Of a stretch of DNA of 64,000 bases, positions 18,280 to 27,762 are shown piece by piece. Within the stretch, counting starts at the first letter, position 1. Each line of letters opens with the position of its first letter. The stretch is from contig CP071065.1 in the NCBI GenBank assembly GCA_017164015.1, positions 6,601,501 through 6,665,500 on the forward strand. The letters run 5' to 3'. Position numbers and translations under genes: made by a program. This stretch comes from Nostoc sp. UHCC 0702 (GTDB lineage Bacteria > Cyanobacteriota > Cyanobacteriia > Cyanobacteriales > Nostocaceae). The notes beneath the pieces are model-generated. The model ran no database searches. It was not told where the DNA came from and saw nothing but the letters and a program-made list of their open reading frames with translations.

Positions 18280-18984
18280 ATGCAGGATAAAGTCGTTGTT
18301 GTTGTTGGTGCTACTGGTGGCATTGGTTCAGCCTTAACTCGCAAACTAGCATCCACAGGGGCAAGTTTGGTACTGGCGGCGAGAGACTCTGCCCGTTTAG
18401 CAACGCTAGCAGCCGAACTACCGCTTAAAGTTTTGACTGTTCCTACAGATATTACTGACAGCCAACAGGTAGACACTTTGATCGAAAAAGCGATCGCAGA
18501 ATTTGGTCAAATCGATATATTGGTGAATGCGGCTGGTGCTGGCATCCTCAAGCCTTACAACAGCCTGGAACCGGCTGATTTGGACAAGATGCTAGATGTC
18601 AACCTCAAAGGCAGTTTCTACACCACTCAAGCAGCGGCTGAAGAAATGCAAAAGCGTAAATCAGGCCACATCTGCAACGTTGTAGGAATTTTGGGCAAGC
18701 ATTCAATGGCAATGGCGGCGGCTTATTCCGCTTCTAAGTTTGGTGTGGTTGGTTTCAGCAAGTGCATGGCAGAAGAACTCAAGCGCTTTGGTATCAAATT
18801 CACGTTATTCTACTTTGGTGGCGTAGATTCTCCTTTCTGGGATAATGTCAGTTTGAAGGTAGATAGAAAAAAAATGCTTAGTCCTGAAACTGCTGCCAAT
18901 GCCATTTTCTTTGCTTTGTCTGCTGAACCCCAGGCTGTACCGTTGGAAATTAACATTCAACCTGATAGTCATCTGTTTTTCTAG
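18280..18984 (+). CDS. SDR-family oxidoreductase
   Basis: A 234-residue short-chain dehydrogenase/reductase. It has the NAD(P)-binding GATGGIG (10-16), NAAGAG (83-88), DVNLKG and the YSASK active-site pair (Tyr149, Lys153). Position 136, thirteen residues before the tyrosine and normally serine, is glycine (CNVVGILG), though Ser142 is nearby. The short AARD segment after strand 2 favours NADP(H). The substrate is unknown. The HPPD gene follows 115 bases downstream on the same strand, but no functional link is evident. Confidence 0.88.
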   Translation: MQDKVVVVVGATGGIGSALTRKLASTGASLVLAARDSARLATLAAELPLKVLTVPTDITDSQQVDTLIEKAIAEFGQIDILVNAAGAGILKPYNSLEPADLDKMLDVNLKGSFYTTQAAAEEMQKRKSGHICNVVGILGKHSMAMAAAYSASKFGVVGFSKCMAEELKRFGIKFTLFYFGGVDSPFWDNVSLKVDRKKMLSPETAANAIFFALSAEPQAVPLEINIQPDSHLFF

Positions 18985-19099
18985 TTTCAAAGATATTTGA
19001 GTCTGCTTATATAATTCTTGCTTAGGAAGGACTTGATAATCTAGCAAAAGAGGCAAAATTTACAGATATAAAAGCTTTTGTGCTTGATTTTCAGGATTT

Positions 19100-20212
19100 A
19101 TGGAAATTGCTCACGTTCACTTCTATGTAGAAGATGCCAAACTTTGGCGGGATTGGTTTGTAAATTATCTTGGGTTTAAAGCAGTAGCTAGTGGTATCAG
19201 TTCATTTCACACTTGTACGGAAGCGGTGCAAAACGGTGTAGTCTACTTTTTACTGTCTTCACCACTGTCACCCAGAAGCCCAGTTGCTGAGTTTCTGCGT
19301 CAACATCCACCTGGTGTGGCAGATATCGCTTTTGCTGTAGAAGATGTGGAAGCTGCGATCGCCCAAGCGCAAGCACAGGGTGCTACAATCTTACAACCCA
19401 TCACTGAACAGCAGTTTGGTCAAACCTCCCTCAAATGTGGCAAAATTGCCGCTTGGGGTGGATTGACTCATACGTTGATAGAAAAGTCATTGGTCAGTAG
19501 TGAGACAGCGCTGCGGGAGGGCTTCCCTCCGCAGGCGACTGCGAACCCGAAGGGTCAGTGGTCAATAGTCAATAGTCAATGGCAATTAACAACTGACAAC
19601 ACTTTTACAACCATAGATCACATAGTGCTGAACGTGGCAATTGGTGAATTAGAGCTTGCTGTGAGTTGGTATAAAAATATCTTAGATTTTCAGCCTCAGC
19701 AAACTTTTAAAATTCAAACTGATCGCTCTGCTTTGCATAGCCAAGTGATGATTTCCCGCAACGGCAAGGTACAATTCCCAATTAATGAACCGGCTTCTAG
19801 TAATTCCCAAATCCAAGAATTTTTAGATATCAACCGAGGTGCAGGAATTCAACATATTGCTTTGCGGACATCTAATCTCATAAGTGCGATCGCTCAATTT
19901 CGCGCCCGTGGTTTATCTTTACTTTCAGTTCCCGAAAGCTACTACACCCAGCTAAAAAAGCGCCCAGGACTTCCATTATCATCTCAGGAATTGTCAGCGA
20001 TCGCCCAACAGGAAATTCTCGTGGACTGGAAAGAAGATGCCCAAAATGCAGTATTATTGCAAATCTTTACCCAGCCGATTTTTGAACAGCCTACCTTTTT
20101 CTTTGAATTTATTGAACGCCGTTCCCAAGCTCAAGGTTTCGGTGAAGGGAACTTTCGTGCTTTATTTGAAGCCATTGAAACCGAACAAATCAAACGTGGT
20201 ACTTTGAAATAG
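19100..20212 (+). CDS. hppD: 4-hydroxyphenylpyruvate dioxygenase, with repeat-derived insertion
   Basis: A 370-residue two-domain VOC-fold dioxygenase that converts 4-hydroxyphenylpyruvate to homogentisate, the head-group precursor of tocopherol in cyanobacteria. The iron ligands are visible: His174 (TIDHIVLNV), His252 (GIQHIALRT) and a C-terminal Glu (about 336, FFFEFIER). Between the two VOC domains, residues about 132-167 are encoded by DNA matching intergenic repeats (CAATAGT heptamers and a GC-rich palindrome), an in-frame insertion into the linker. Without it the length would be about 335, normal for cyanobacteria. A strong terminator follows. Confidence 0.9.
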   Translation: MEIAHVHFYVEDAKLWRDWFVNYLGFKAVASGISSFHTCTEAVQNGVVYFLLSSPLSPRSPVAEFLRQHPPGVADIAFAVEDVEAAIAQAQAQGATILQPITEQQFGQTSLKCGKIAAWGGLTHTLIEKSLVSSETALREGFPPQATANPKGQWSIVNSQWQLTTDNTFTTIDHIVLNVAIGELELAVSWYKNILDFQPQQTFKIQTDRSALHSQVMISRNGKVQFPINEPASSNSQIQEFLDINRGAGIQHIALRTSNLISAIAQFRARGLSLLSVPESYYTQLKKRPGLPLSSQELSAIAQQEILVDWKEDAQNAVLLQIFTQPIFEQPTFFFEFIERRSQAQGFGEGNFRALFEAIETEQIKRGTLK

Positions 20213-20263
20213 AGTAGGTATTCATCCGATTTCAGTCAATATTAAAGTTTCGCAAATTCTAAC

Positions 20264-20289
20264 AAATTCGCTAATTTAGCGAATTTTTT
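20264..20289 (+). terminator. Rho-independent terminator after hppD
   Basis: A near-perfect hairpin: AAATTCGCTAA (20264-20274) pairs with TTAGCGAATTT (20276-20286) and runs into a T tract. It lies 52 bases past the hppD stop and before the DUF6888/DUF6887 pair. Confidence 0.75.
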
Positions 20290-20354
20290 ACTAAAAGACC
20301 TATTCTGTAAGTAATCTAGGTTATTCTCTTACGAAAATAACCAAAGAGGGCGAA

Positions 20355-20531
20355 ATGGAACCAACTACAGAACAGTTGAGAGCATTTTACAGTAGATGCG
20401 TCAGAGCCAGTAATATGCTTCAACCTATCAACGTTGTACGACTGGACGAAAGAACAAAGCGGATATACGTTTTAATTGGCGACACAATACAAATAGAGAT
20501 ATATCCAAATGGTGAGGTGACGTTTCCATGA
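20355..20531 (+). CDS. DUF6888-like small protein
   Basis: A 58-residue protein starting MEPTTEQLRAFYSRCVRAS and ending IEIYPNGEVTFP. The pattern (QLR...C..SNML.PI..VR.DERT..I..L.G..I.IEI.PNG) fits what I recall of DUF6888. AGAGGGCGAA just before ATG serves as ribosome-binding site. Its stop codon overlaps the next start by four bases (ATGA), indicating translational coupling with the DUF6887-like gene. Its size and pairing recall toxin-antitoxin modules, but no function is established to my knowledge. Confidence 0.75.
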   Translation: MEPTTEQLRAFYSRCVRASNMLQPINVVRLDERTKRIYVLIGDTIQIEIYPNGEVTFP

Positions 20532-20713
20532 CTAAACCTGATTATCAAGCCATGTCAGACGATGAATTAAGAGATTGGGTCAGATATCACCCACAAGACA
20601 CCGAGGCATTCCATATTTTAATGGACAGGTTAGACCAGCGACCAAAAGTTATTACTCGCACTGATGAAGAATTTGAAACCGAGTTAAAAAGACGTATTAA
20701 CCAAGCTAGTTGA
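20528..20713 (+). CDS. DUF6887-like small protein
   Basis: A 61-residue protein, MTKPDYQAMSDDELRDWVRYH followed by a DxxAFxxLxDRL pattern (DTEAFHILMDRLDQRPK), as in DUF6887 proteins that accompany DUF6888. It overlaps the upstream gene by ATGA, so the two form a coupled pair. Its acidic-helical make-up could suit an antitoxin-like partner, which is inference only. Confidence 0.75.
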   Translation: MTKPDYQAMSDDELRDWVRYHPQDTEAFHILMDRLDQRPKVITRTDEEFETELKRRINQAS

Positions 20714-20877
20714 CAGAAAATTCAAATTAGTGAAAAACCAGTATTGTGTTGACTGATGACTGATAACTAATGACTGTTATCAGTCATCGGTTAACAGCCT
20801 TAACTAATAATTATGCACTTTAGATGTGCTTTAGCTTATAAAATAATTTAATAAAAAGTAACATTTCCTTTCCGCCG

Positions 20878-21570
20878 ATGCTGAGACTAATTACTGACTT
20901 CGACGGCCCGATTATTGATGTATCCGAACGCTACTACCGTGTGTATCAATTTTGCTTGGAGAAAACCAAACGCCCAGACCAAGCAGTGCAACAACTTTCT
21001 AAAGCGGAATTTTGGCAGCAAAAGCGATCGCGAATTCCCGAAAAACAAATTGCTTTGGATTCTGGTTTAGACGAAGCACAAGCACAGGAATTTGCTCAGT
21101 TGCGGCGAAAAACAGTGCATACACAAACATATTTTGAGTATGACACCCTCACTCCAGGTGCTGTAGAGGCACTGTTAAAAATTCAACAAGCTGGTATTGA
21201 TTTGGCAGTGATGACAATGCGCCGAGTTTGGGAACTAGACTTTGCTTTCAAAAAATATGATTTAGCGAGATTTTTCCCGGAAAATCGCTGCTATTGCCTC
21301 AGTAACGACTACGTAAAAACTCGTGATATCGATGATAAGCCTTTATTGATGGGCAGGGCATTAGCAGAACTACCGCCCATAGCTGATACCTGGATGGTGG
21401 GAGATACGGAAGCTGACATCACTGCTGCCAAAAAACATAATATTAAAGTGATGGCTGTGGAGTCTGGTATCCGCGATCGCACACAGCTGGAACTTTACCA
21501 ACCCGACTTAATTGTTAAAGATTTGAGCTTCGCTGTAGAGTTAATCCTAGAGCTGAAAGCATCACTTTAA
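20878..21570 (+). CDS. HAD-superfamily hydrolase
   Basis: A 230-residue haloacid-dehalogenase-type phosphatase. Motif I is ITDFDGPIIDV, motif II AVMTMR, and motif IV WMVGDTEADITAAKKHNI with the Mg-binding Asp residues. The helical cap lies between residues about 15 and 85. The substrate cannot be told. The first nucleophile is Asp7 in DFDG and the expected general acid is Asp9. The gene stands alone between repeats. Confidence 0.85.
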   Translation: MLRLITDFDGPIIDVSERYYRVYQFCLEKTKRPDQAVQQLSKAEFWQQKRSRIPEKQIALDSGLDEAQAQEFAQLRRKTVHTQTYFEYDTLTPGAVEALLKIQQAGIDLAVMTMRRVWELDFAFKKYDLARFFPENRCYCLSNDYVKTRDIDDKPLLMGRALAELPPIADTWMVGDTEADITAAKKHNIKVMAVESGIRDRTQLELYQPDLIVKDLSFAVELILELKASL

Positions 21571-21768
21571 TCATCAAAAACTCACACCAAAACTCCCCTC
21601 TCTATCAGAGTCAGGGGAGAGGGGAATAAAAGTATTACTAAATTGTCTAGTGTGTTTAGTTGGTTTGTTTGGATGTAGCAGTTATGCATAACAGACAACT
21701 ATACCAATTGCTCGTAAGCAATCTGAAATCCACAAAACATAGCTACTTCCCGACAATCTTCAATAAAC

Positions 21769-22395
21769 TTAACGTAGGAAGCTATTAACCAACCACAACA
21801 AAATAAACGTCAACACCGTAGAAAACTGATTTGGGCTGAGGCTGGCAAATTGTATTTGTGGTAAGAGCCAGTTAGCAAATATTCCGCCGATAATTAAGCC
21901 CGTTATCAGTCCAGCTAGTGTCAACAAAATTGCTCGACCAAATCTACCTTCTTTGCGATTGAGAAAGTAAATACTAATTCCTACCCCAACCACTAACACT
22001 AACTGTAAAACTTGATCGCCAGCAGCTTGGTAAAAGACGCTAATAGCACTCAAACCCAAGTACCAGGCTCCTGGTAGCAGTACATCTGTGGGCGTTGGCT
22101 GATCCAGAATTCTTTGCAGCCATGCGGGTGACTGCTCACGAGGAACTGGACTTTCTTTGGGAGGTGATTGCACTCGAGCTTCTGGAAACCGAATACGCTC
22201 TGGCACTTTTATTTTACCTTCTTGGCGCATCCGTAAGCGATCCATTAAAATCGCATCGTAAGCTGCTTCAATAACCTCTATGTTCTTGCCATCGCCACTA
22301 TACTGCTCCAATAGGCGATTGCGAGCATCCTGTATCTCATCGAAGCTAGCGTCTTCTGATACCCCAAGTTTGTCGTAGGGATTTTGATCGCTCAT
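21769..22395 (-). CDS. CPP1-like membrane protein with J-like domain
   Basis: A 208-residue protein. The N-terminal part resembles a J-domain (NPYDKLGVSEDASFDEIQDARNRLLEQYSGD...) but lacks the HPD tripeptide. A linker and four hydrophobic C-terminal segments (about 120-205) follow. This is the architecture of CPP1 (chaperone-like protein of POR1), which stabilises protochlorophyllide oxidoreductase in plants; cyanobacterial homologues are membrane-bound. The gene is monocistronic with about 600 bases of upstream DNA. Confidence 0.82.
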   Translation of the reverse strand: MSDQNPYDKLGVSEDASFDEIQDARNRLLEQYSGDGKNIEVIEAAYDAILMDRLRMRQEGKIKVPERIRFPEARVQSPPKESPVPREQSPAWLQRILDQPTPTDVLLPGAWYLGLSAISVFYQAAGDQVLQLVLVVGVGISIYFLNRKEGRFGRAILLTLAGLITGLIIGGIFANWLLPQIQFASLSPNQFSTVLTFILLWLVNSFLR

Positions 22396-23078
22396 GGGAG
22401 TTTATACTTCAGCCTTAGTCACGGGCAGTTTTTTACTTAGGGAAAAACAAATTTAGGTTTTACCCAGCCAGATCGAAACTAGACGCATCGATCTATATTT
22501 ATGCTCTACCAGGATAGTAGCATGGGTTAGATTAACCTGGAAATTTTAACTACAGCCACTTTAACATATTGCTATAACTCCGTGTATCCCCTCATGTCGT
22601 TCACCAGTGAGGGCTTTACTCTAGAATTTGGACTAGGCATATCTAAAACGTCTTTTTCATGAAAAAATCAAGCTTTTTGTTTCAAATTTGGCATTTTACC
22701 GTACCTTGACGAATTTTTATGAATTATCTGCAAAGTAGCTGGTGGTGTCGATTCACATATAGATTTAAAATTGAAAAGTTTTAAATCTCCAAATTGGGAT
22801 AGGAGAGTCTCCTAGGTTACCGAACTACTATGGCTAATTTCAGAATATACCGCAACTAGATATCAAGTTAGAAATTACAAGAACTTTATTCAAGTAACGC
22901 ATAACTAACGAAATCTTTGTGCTTTCATTGTCCAGTATCCTGATTACATTATTATCTGGATAATCTGGAAATACATTCCTAGCCCTTGTAGATTCTGAAA
23001 TAAACCCCCAAAATGGAAACTGCGTTTTTACGCAATCGTCCTGTTAATATAAACGAATTTTTGTGCAAAGTGATGGTC
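22396..23078. other. Intergenic region before response regulator
   Basis: More than 600 bases between divergent genes. No RNA gene or repeat was recognised. An upstream in-frame ATG at 23013 would extend the regulator by 22 residues, but that extension does not resemble a receiver domain. Confidence 0.4.
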
Positions 23079-23798
23079 ATGGCCCCTGCCAAGATTCTTG
23101 TAGTTGATGACGACCCAGCGGTTCGGAATTTAATCCAACGCTTTTTGATTAAGCAGAGCTATCAGGTAGAGGCTGCTGAGGATGGTAAAACAGCCTTAGC
23201 GCAATTTGAGCAATTTAACCCAGATTTGGTGATTCTAGATGTGAATTTACCTGATGTCATTGGGTTTAACCTCTGCCAAGAGATGCAAAGTCGTAATGGT
23301 GTGTTTGTTCTCATGCTCACTAGTCGTGCGGATGAGGCTGACAAGATTCGCGGCTTTTCTAAAGGTGCTGATGACTATCTCACCAAGCCATTCGGGTTGG
23401 GAGAGTTAGAAGTCAGAGTAGCAGCTATTTTGAGGCGTCAGCGGGTTGTAACTACCGCCGAACAGAAACGCCTAGTTTTTGAAAAGCTGATGATCGATCC
23501 GGTACGACGAGAGGTATCACTGAATAACCAACCAGTGCCCTTAACCGCTCTAGAGTTCGACTTGTTGCATTTTCTAGCCAGTCATCCTGGCCGAGTCTGG
23601 CGACGAGCAGAGCTGATTCAAGAGGTTTGGGACTATGAATATGTTGGCGACCAGCGAGTTGTAGATGTGCATATAGGTCAGATTCGCAAGAAAATTGAAG
23701 TTGATGCTAGCCAACCAGCATTAATTCAAACTGTACGTGGTGTGGGATATAAATTTGAGTGTCCTACTCACTCGCAGCAGTTGGAAACCAGTCATTGA
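23079..23798 (+). CDS. OmpR/PhoB-family response regulator
   Basis: A 239-residue response regulator from the chosen start. The receiver domain (about 1-118) has the acidic DDD pocket, the phospho-acceptor Asp in LVILDVNLPD, a Thr in MLTSRAD and Lys in YLTKPFG. The winged-helix DNA-binding domain (about 130-230) ends with the typical VDVHIGQIRKKIE...TVRGVGYKFE. Starts at 23013, 23073 and 23079 are possible; the last puts KILVVDD four residues from the N-terminus, as is usual. No histidine kinase is adjacent, so it is an orphan. Confidence 0.9.
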   Translation: MAPAKILVVDDDPAVRNLIQRFLIKQSYQVEAAEDGKTALAQFEQFNPDLVILDVNLPDVIGFNLCQEMQSRNGVFVLMLTSRADEADKIRGFSKGADDYLTKPFGLGELEVRVAAILRRQRVVTTAEQKRLVFEKLMIDPVRREVSLNNQPVPLTALEFDLLHFLASHPGRVWRRAELIQEVWDYEYVGDQRVVDVHIGQIRKKIEVDASQPALIQTVRGVGYKFECPTHSQQLETSH

Positions 23799-24382
23799 AA
23801 CATATAGTCTCTAGTCCAGAGTTTTTTTATTAACTCTCGACTTTTGACGTAAGTCAATGGGTTGCTGTTAAATTCAGTAAAAAATCATCTCAAACCCTTG
23901 TTTTTAAACAAACTTTGTCACAAGGGGATTTGAATGAAAAACATGGCGATGCCTGGGGGAATCGCTACCCTATGCTGCTACAAGCTGCTTCGCGTCTATG
24001 ATAACCACCGACGGCTAGTTTGAATGCTCGTTCCTTGCTCAGGAATCGCGCAGAATTGGCAATCAAGAAACGTTCCTGCAAAGTGTTCCCTACCTCAAAG
24101 CTAGCTGTGCATCTACGCACAATTTGATGATTTATCTGGGGTTGTGAGTCGGCATTGTATTTTTATTTTTCAAAAAGGCAAAATAGCAAGAATACCACTT
24201 GTGTTTTTGTTATGATATTGCCCCAAATTGACGATCGCTTGCTATAACTACAATCCATCGATGGGGCACTGTATACCGCACTCATAAATTATGAGCCAGA
24301 ATAGCACTACTTACTTGTACCAGCACTTTGGAGTGTCTGGTATTTTAGCTATTTCTGGCGAATCAGTGCAAAATATTTCTAT
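23799..24382. other. Intergenic, no gene seen
   Basis: Nearly 600 bases without a credible reading frame. A GC-rich repeat-like piece lies at about 23940-24070, and HIP1-like words occur near 24230. Confidence 0.4.
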
Positions 24383-24580
24383 TTAGCTGTGGTGGAACAA
24401 AGTTTCTAAATATACACGGGCAGCGCTGCGATCGCTATCTCCATTTTGGAGTAAAAATAGTGACAAAGCTGCTGTTAATACTCGGTTTTGATCCCAATCG
24501 GGATGTGTTTCTAAGTACTTTTTCAGTGATTCATCAAGTGTTTCGGGAATTTCTGTAAAAATGCTAACCGTTGCTTTCAT
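24383..24580 (-). CDS. DUF2811 family small protein
   Basis: A 65-residue protein, MKATVSIFTEIPETLDESLKK... with YLETHPDWDQNRVLTAALSLFLLQNG and a C-terminal AARVYLETLF, matching DUF2811 as I recall it from cyanobacteria. The start at 24580 is chosen over one eight codons upstream because a strong AAGGA lies nine bases before it. The function is unknown; the pattern recalls small ribbon-helix-helix-like regulators, which is only a suggestion. Confidence 0.82.
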   Translation of the reverse strand: MKATVSIFTEIPETLDESLKKYLETHPDWDQNRVLTAALSLFLLQNGDSDRSAARVYLETLFHHS

Positions 24581-25242
24581 GAGATTTTCCTTCTCTGAGG
24601 TCAATCAAGAGGGAGATATTGGTTGTAGTAAGACTGCCTGCTTGAAAATCTGCGCCAATAGTGGAATTGGGTATGGGGCAGCATTGGGAGAAATCTTCCC
24701 TAGTCACCAGTCCCCAGTCCCTAACTAATTGAACAGACTAAAAAAAAGGCAAGTCGCATCATTGTGCGGCAAGAGGGGGTGGGTTTGTCAATGCTGCGAA
24801 ATGTTAAAAAGGCTTGTATAAAAAAATTTTTTCCACGCAATCATCAGCATTTTCAACTACTTTTTGTTACTGTTCTTAACATAAACTCGGTTTTTCCTGT
24901 CTCTTGCCTCTGTGAGTAAAAAATCCCCAGTAAAACGGCAAGAACCGATGACCTCGTAGAACATCTGTGGAAAACCTGTAAAATCCCTGTGGAAATCTTG
25001 TGGAATTAGTGAGGAAAATTGTAGTCAATGATAAGAATTACAAAAATATTATTCTCTGATGAAATTTTAATACTAGGAAAATTGTGCTAAAATGCCAATG
25101 ATTATCATGGTGAAAACTTAGGCTAACAACAGCCAAAACCCTGATTTTATGTAAGGGCAATTCACCGTCAACACAAATCTGTGCCTATAAAGGCATAGCA
25201 CAGGCAAGATGCCCGTGCTAGTCCCACAAGAATTGCGTGCCA
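24581..25242. other. Intergenic region with small repeats
   Basis: About 660 bases. CCAGTCCCCAGTCCC at about 24706 is a short form of the CCCAGTC heptamer seen at 42592. I see no gene, and no RNA family was recognised. Confidence 0.4.
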
Positions 25243-25818
25243 CTATTTAGCTAATACGCTCAACTTGAACTGTGGGAGATGTGCCAACACCATTACCTTG
25301 TGATTGTGCTGACTTTTCACGTCATGTGGAAAAGCTAACGCTAGACCTAACCCCCCAGCCCCCCTGACCCTAATCCCCATTAAATTAGGGCTTAGCCCTA
25401 ATTTAATGGGGGCCCCGAGTTCCCTACGAGGGAAGGGGGAGAAATCAAAGCTTCTCTCCTTGTAGGGGAGAGGAATGGAAGCGGGGTTTTCCAGATACCG
25501 TGAAAAGTCAGGTGTTTGTGGAGTTTTGGGTGTACCGTGTAGTCTTGGATCAGGCTGCGGTGGGTTCGGTTCTGGGTCTAAAGGCTGGGGATTTGCAACA
25601 TACTCAAATTCCCCTTTACCATCAATTGAACGGCCTTTTGCCCAACGACCTTCGCCGCTATCATCCAAAAAGATGACTAAGGGATGTTCTTTAGTGGTGA
25701 AGACTTGGATGAACTTCTGCAACAACAAATTGAAGCGATTTTGGGCAGCAATTCCCGAAAGTTCAGGTACAGGAGGCTGTTTACCGATGATGTACTCTAG
25801 TTCGGGGATCATTTCCAC
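25243..25818 (-). pseudogene. Chimeric remnant: fragment of an AAA/kinase-histidine kinase protein fused to unrelated sequence
   Basis: The first 50 or so residues (IPELEYIIGKQPPVPELSG...NRFNLLLQKFIQVFTTKEHPLVIFLDD) match the ATPase segment of the large Ser/Thr kinase-AAA-histidine kinase proteins of filamentous cyanobacteria, where LDD should continue as LQWAD. Here the sequence switches to SGEGRWAKGRSIDGKGEFEYV and then to Pro-rich text encoded by intergenic repeat DNA (CCCCCAGCCCCCCTGACCC-type, about 25350-25450). No intact domain remains, so I read it as a decayed fragment joined to another remnant. Confidence 0.65.
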
Positions 25819-26193
25819 GAGTACCTGACCATTATATACATAAAAAATACTTAAAAAATAAGTAAATTGACTGAAGTCAGTTCATTCTCCAGCACAGTCA
25901 GTAAATTATGTCAAATAAAGCAAAAGCCAGAGGTTTAGCCTCTGGCGAAATATTATCAAACTAGATTGAGCGTGAGTAAAAAATTGCCTGTTATATCATG
26001 TCCGCTTAATCACTTACGTTAAGTCAACTGCGATCGCAACGAAGTGTAGCGTACTCTTCGGAAAACTCAAAGACTAGCAACCGCAAGGACTCTAGGATTG
26101 CTACCCTTCAGGAACGCCTACCCTACGGGAAGGGCTTCCGCCCAACGGCGAACGCTTCGCTCGCTGCGGACAATTGTTTAACCGGACATGATA
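25819..26193. repeat. Intergenic hairpins and GC-rich repeat
   Basis: A hairpin GCCAGAGG-TTTAG-CCTCTGGC lies at about 25926-25945 and lacks a T tract. A GC-rich imperfect palindromic repeat spans about 26105-26165 (CTACCCTACGGGAAGGGCTTCCG...). Nothing is coding. Confidence 0.5.
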
Positions 26194-26535
26194 TTAATTT
26201 TCATCACGTCCGTGAACTTGGGCGGGGGGACTGGTTGCTTCAACTGCGGTGAATGATTCCAGAATTTTGTATGTGTGGTTCGCACCTTTTGGCACTACCC
26301 ATGAACTCCCAGGTTCGAGCAAAATCATTTGCCCTTCGATGTGTAATTCTGCCCGACCATTAATTACATAACCAACTGTTTCATAGTCGCGCGAAGTTGG
26401 TTGTTTCTCTTCTGCTGGTTGCTCATTTTCCCAAAGACGCATAGAAAGAGATTTGCCGGATGCAAGATATTTCTGACCGAGTTTACCTTTGGGAGAATGG
26501 GTAGAGTCTATTTTTTTAACACTTGTATCACTCAT
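26194..26535 (-). CDS. Cupin-domain protein
   Basis: A 113-residue single-cupin protein. The two conserved motifs appear as ETVGYVINGRAELHIEGQ and GSSWVVPKGANHTYKI. The usual metal-binding histidines of the first motif are absent and only the second-motif His remains, so enzyme activity is uncertain. It lies 57 bases upstream of the first alcohol dehydrogenase on the same strand. Confidence 0.82.
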   Translation of the reverse strand: MSDTSVKKIDSTHSPKGKLGQKYLASGKSLSMRLWENEQPAEEKQPTSRDYETVGYVINGRAELHIEGQMILLEPGSSWVVPKGANHTYKILESFTAVEATSPPAQVHGRDEN

Positions 26536-26592
26536 AGTTACACCATTTTGGATTTTGGATTGTGGATTTTGGATTTTAGATTGTGAATCGCT

Positions 26593-27762
26593 TTATGGTT
26601 TGAGTACAACTTTGATGCAGTTATCTTTCTTGTGTTTAAAAATTTCGTAGCCGTTGGGTGCTTGTTCTAGCGGTAAGGTGTGGGTAATGACAAATGAGGG
26701 GTCGATGTCGCCGTTTTGAATGTGTTCTAGCAAAGGTTTTAAGTATTTATGGACGTGGGTTTGTCCCATTTTGAAGGTTAGCCCTTTATTCATGGCTGCA
26801 CCCATCGGTATTTTGTCGAGAAAGCCGCCATAAACCCCTGCTAGCGATACGTGACCACCTTTACTACAAGACACAATAACTTGCCGTAATGCCGTGGGGC
26901 GGTCTGTTTCTAGACGCACTGCTTGCTTTACCTGGTCATAGAATGCCATTAAATCGGTGCCATGTGCCTCCATTCCCACCGCATCAATACAAGCGTCCGG
27001 GCCACGTCCGCCGGTCATTTCTTTGAGTGCTTCGCCGACATCGACTTGTTCATAGTTGAGAACTTCAGCCTTTCCGTATTCTTTAGCCATTTGTAGCCGT
27101 TCCGGAATACGGTCAAAGGCAATTACTCTTTCGGCACCCAGCATATAAGCGCTTCTGATGGCAAATTGTCCAACTGGGCCGCAACCCCAAACAGCGACTA
27201 TATCACCAGGTTTGATGTGGCAGTTCTCTGCTGCCATATAACCTGTCGGAAAGATATCTGTTAAAAATAATACTTGTTCGTCCGTCAGTCCATCAGGGAT
27301 TTTGAGTAAGCCTACATCGGCAAAAGGCACTCGTGCATACTCTGCTTGACCACCAGCATAGCCACCAAATAAATGAGAGTAACCAAATAGACCAGCGGGT
27401 GAATGACCCATTTGCAATTCTACTAACCAAGCATTGGGGTTAGAATTGTCACACAAAGACCATAAATCTCGATTGCAGAAAAAACAGTTACCGCAGGAGA
27501 TGGTGAAAGGAACAACCACGCGATCGCCTACTTTCACATTTTTAACTGCACTCCCCAATTCTACGACTTCCCCCATGAATTCATGACCAAGGATATCGCC
27601 CTTTTGCATTGTGGGGATATAGCCGTCGTAAATATGCAAATCTGATCCGCAGATTGCTGTAGAAGTAATTTTAATAATAGCATCACGCGGGTTAATAATT
27701 TTGGGGTCTGGAACTGTTTCCACCCGCACATCGTTTGCTCCATGCCAGCAAACTGCTTTCAT
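26593..27762 (-). CDS. Zinc-dependent alcohol dehydrogenase (copy A)
   Basis: A 389-residue medium-chain dehydrogenase/reductase. The catalytic zinc site includes Cys in ICGSDLH and the GHEFMGEV His-Glu. The structural zinc site is the four-Cys loop CGNCFFCNRDLWSLC. The NAD-binding motif is VWGCGPVGQ. The long form resembles glutathione-independent formaldehyde dehydrogenase-like enzymes. A closely related copy lies 590 bases upstream. Neighbours (exported small protein, PfpI protein, SRPBCC protein, DUF2267) suggest a stress role, but the substrate is unknown. Confidence 0.9.
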   Translation of the reverse strand: MKAVCWHGANDVRVETVPDPKIINPRDAIIKITSTAICGSDLHIYDGYIPTMQKGDILGHEFMGEVVELGSAVKNVKVGDRVVVPFTISCGNCFFCNRDLWSLCDNSNPNAWLVELQMGHSPAGLFGYSHLFGGYAGGQAEYARVPFADVGLLKIPDGLTDEQVLFLTDIFPTGYMAAENCHIKPGDIVAVWGCGPVGQFAIRSAYMLGAERVIAFDRIPERLQMAKEYGKAEVLNYEQVDVGEALKEMTGGRGPDACIDAVGMEAHGTDLMAFYDQVKQAVRLETDRPTALRQVIVSCSKGGHVSLAGVYGGFLDKIPMGAAMNKGLTFKMGQTHVHKYLKPLLEHIQNGDIDPSFVITHTLPLEQAPNGYEIFKHKKDNCIKVVLKP

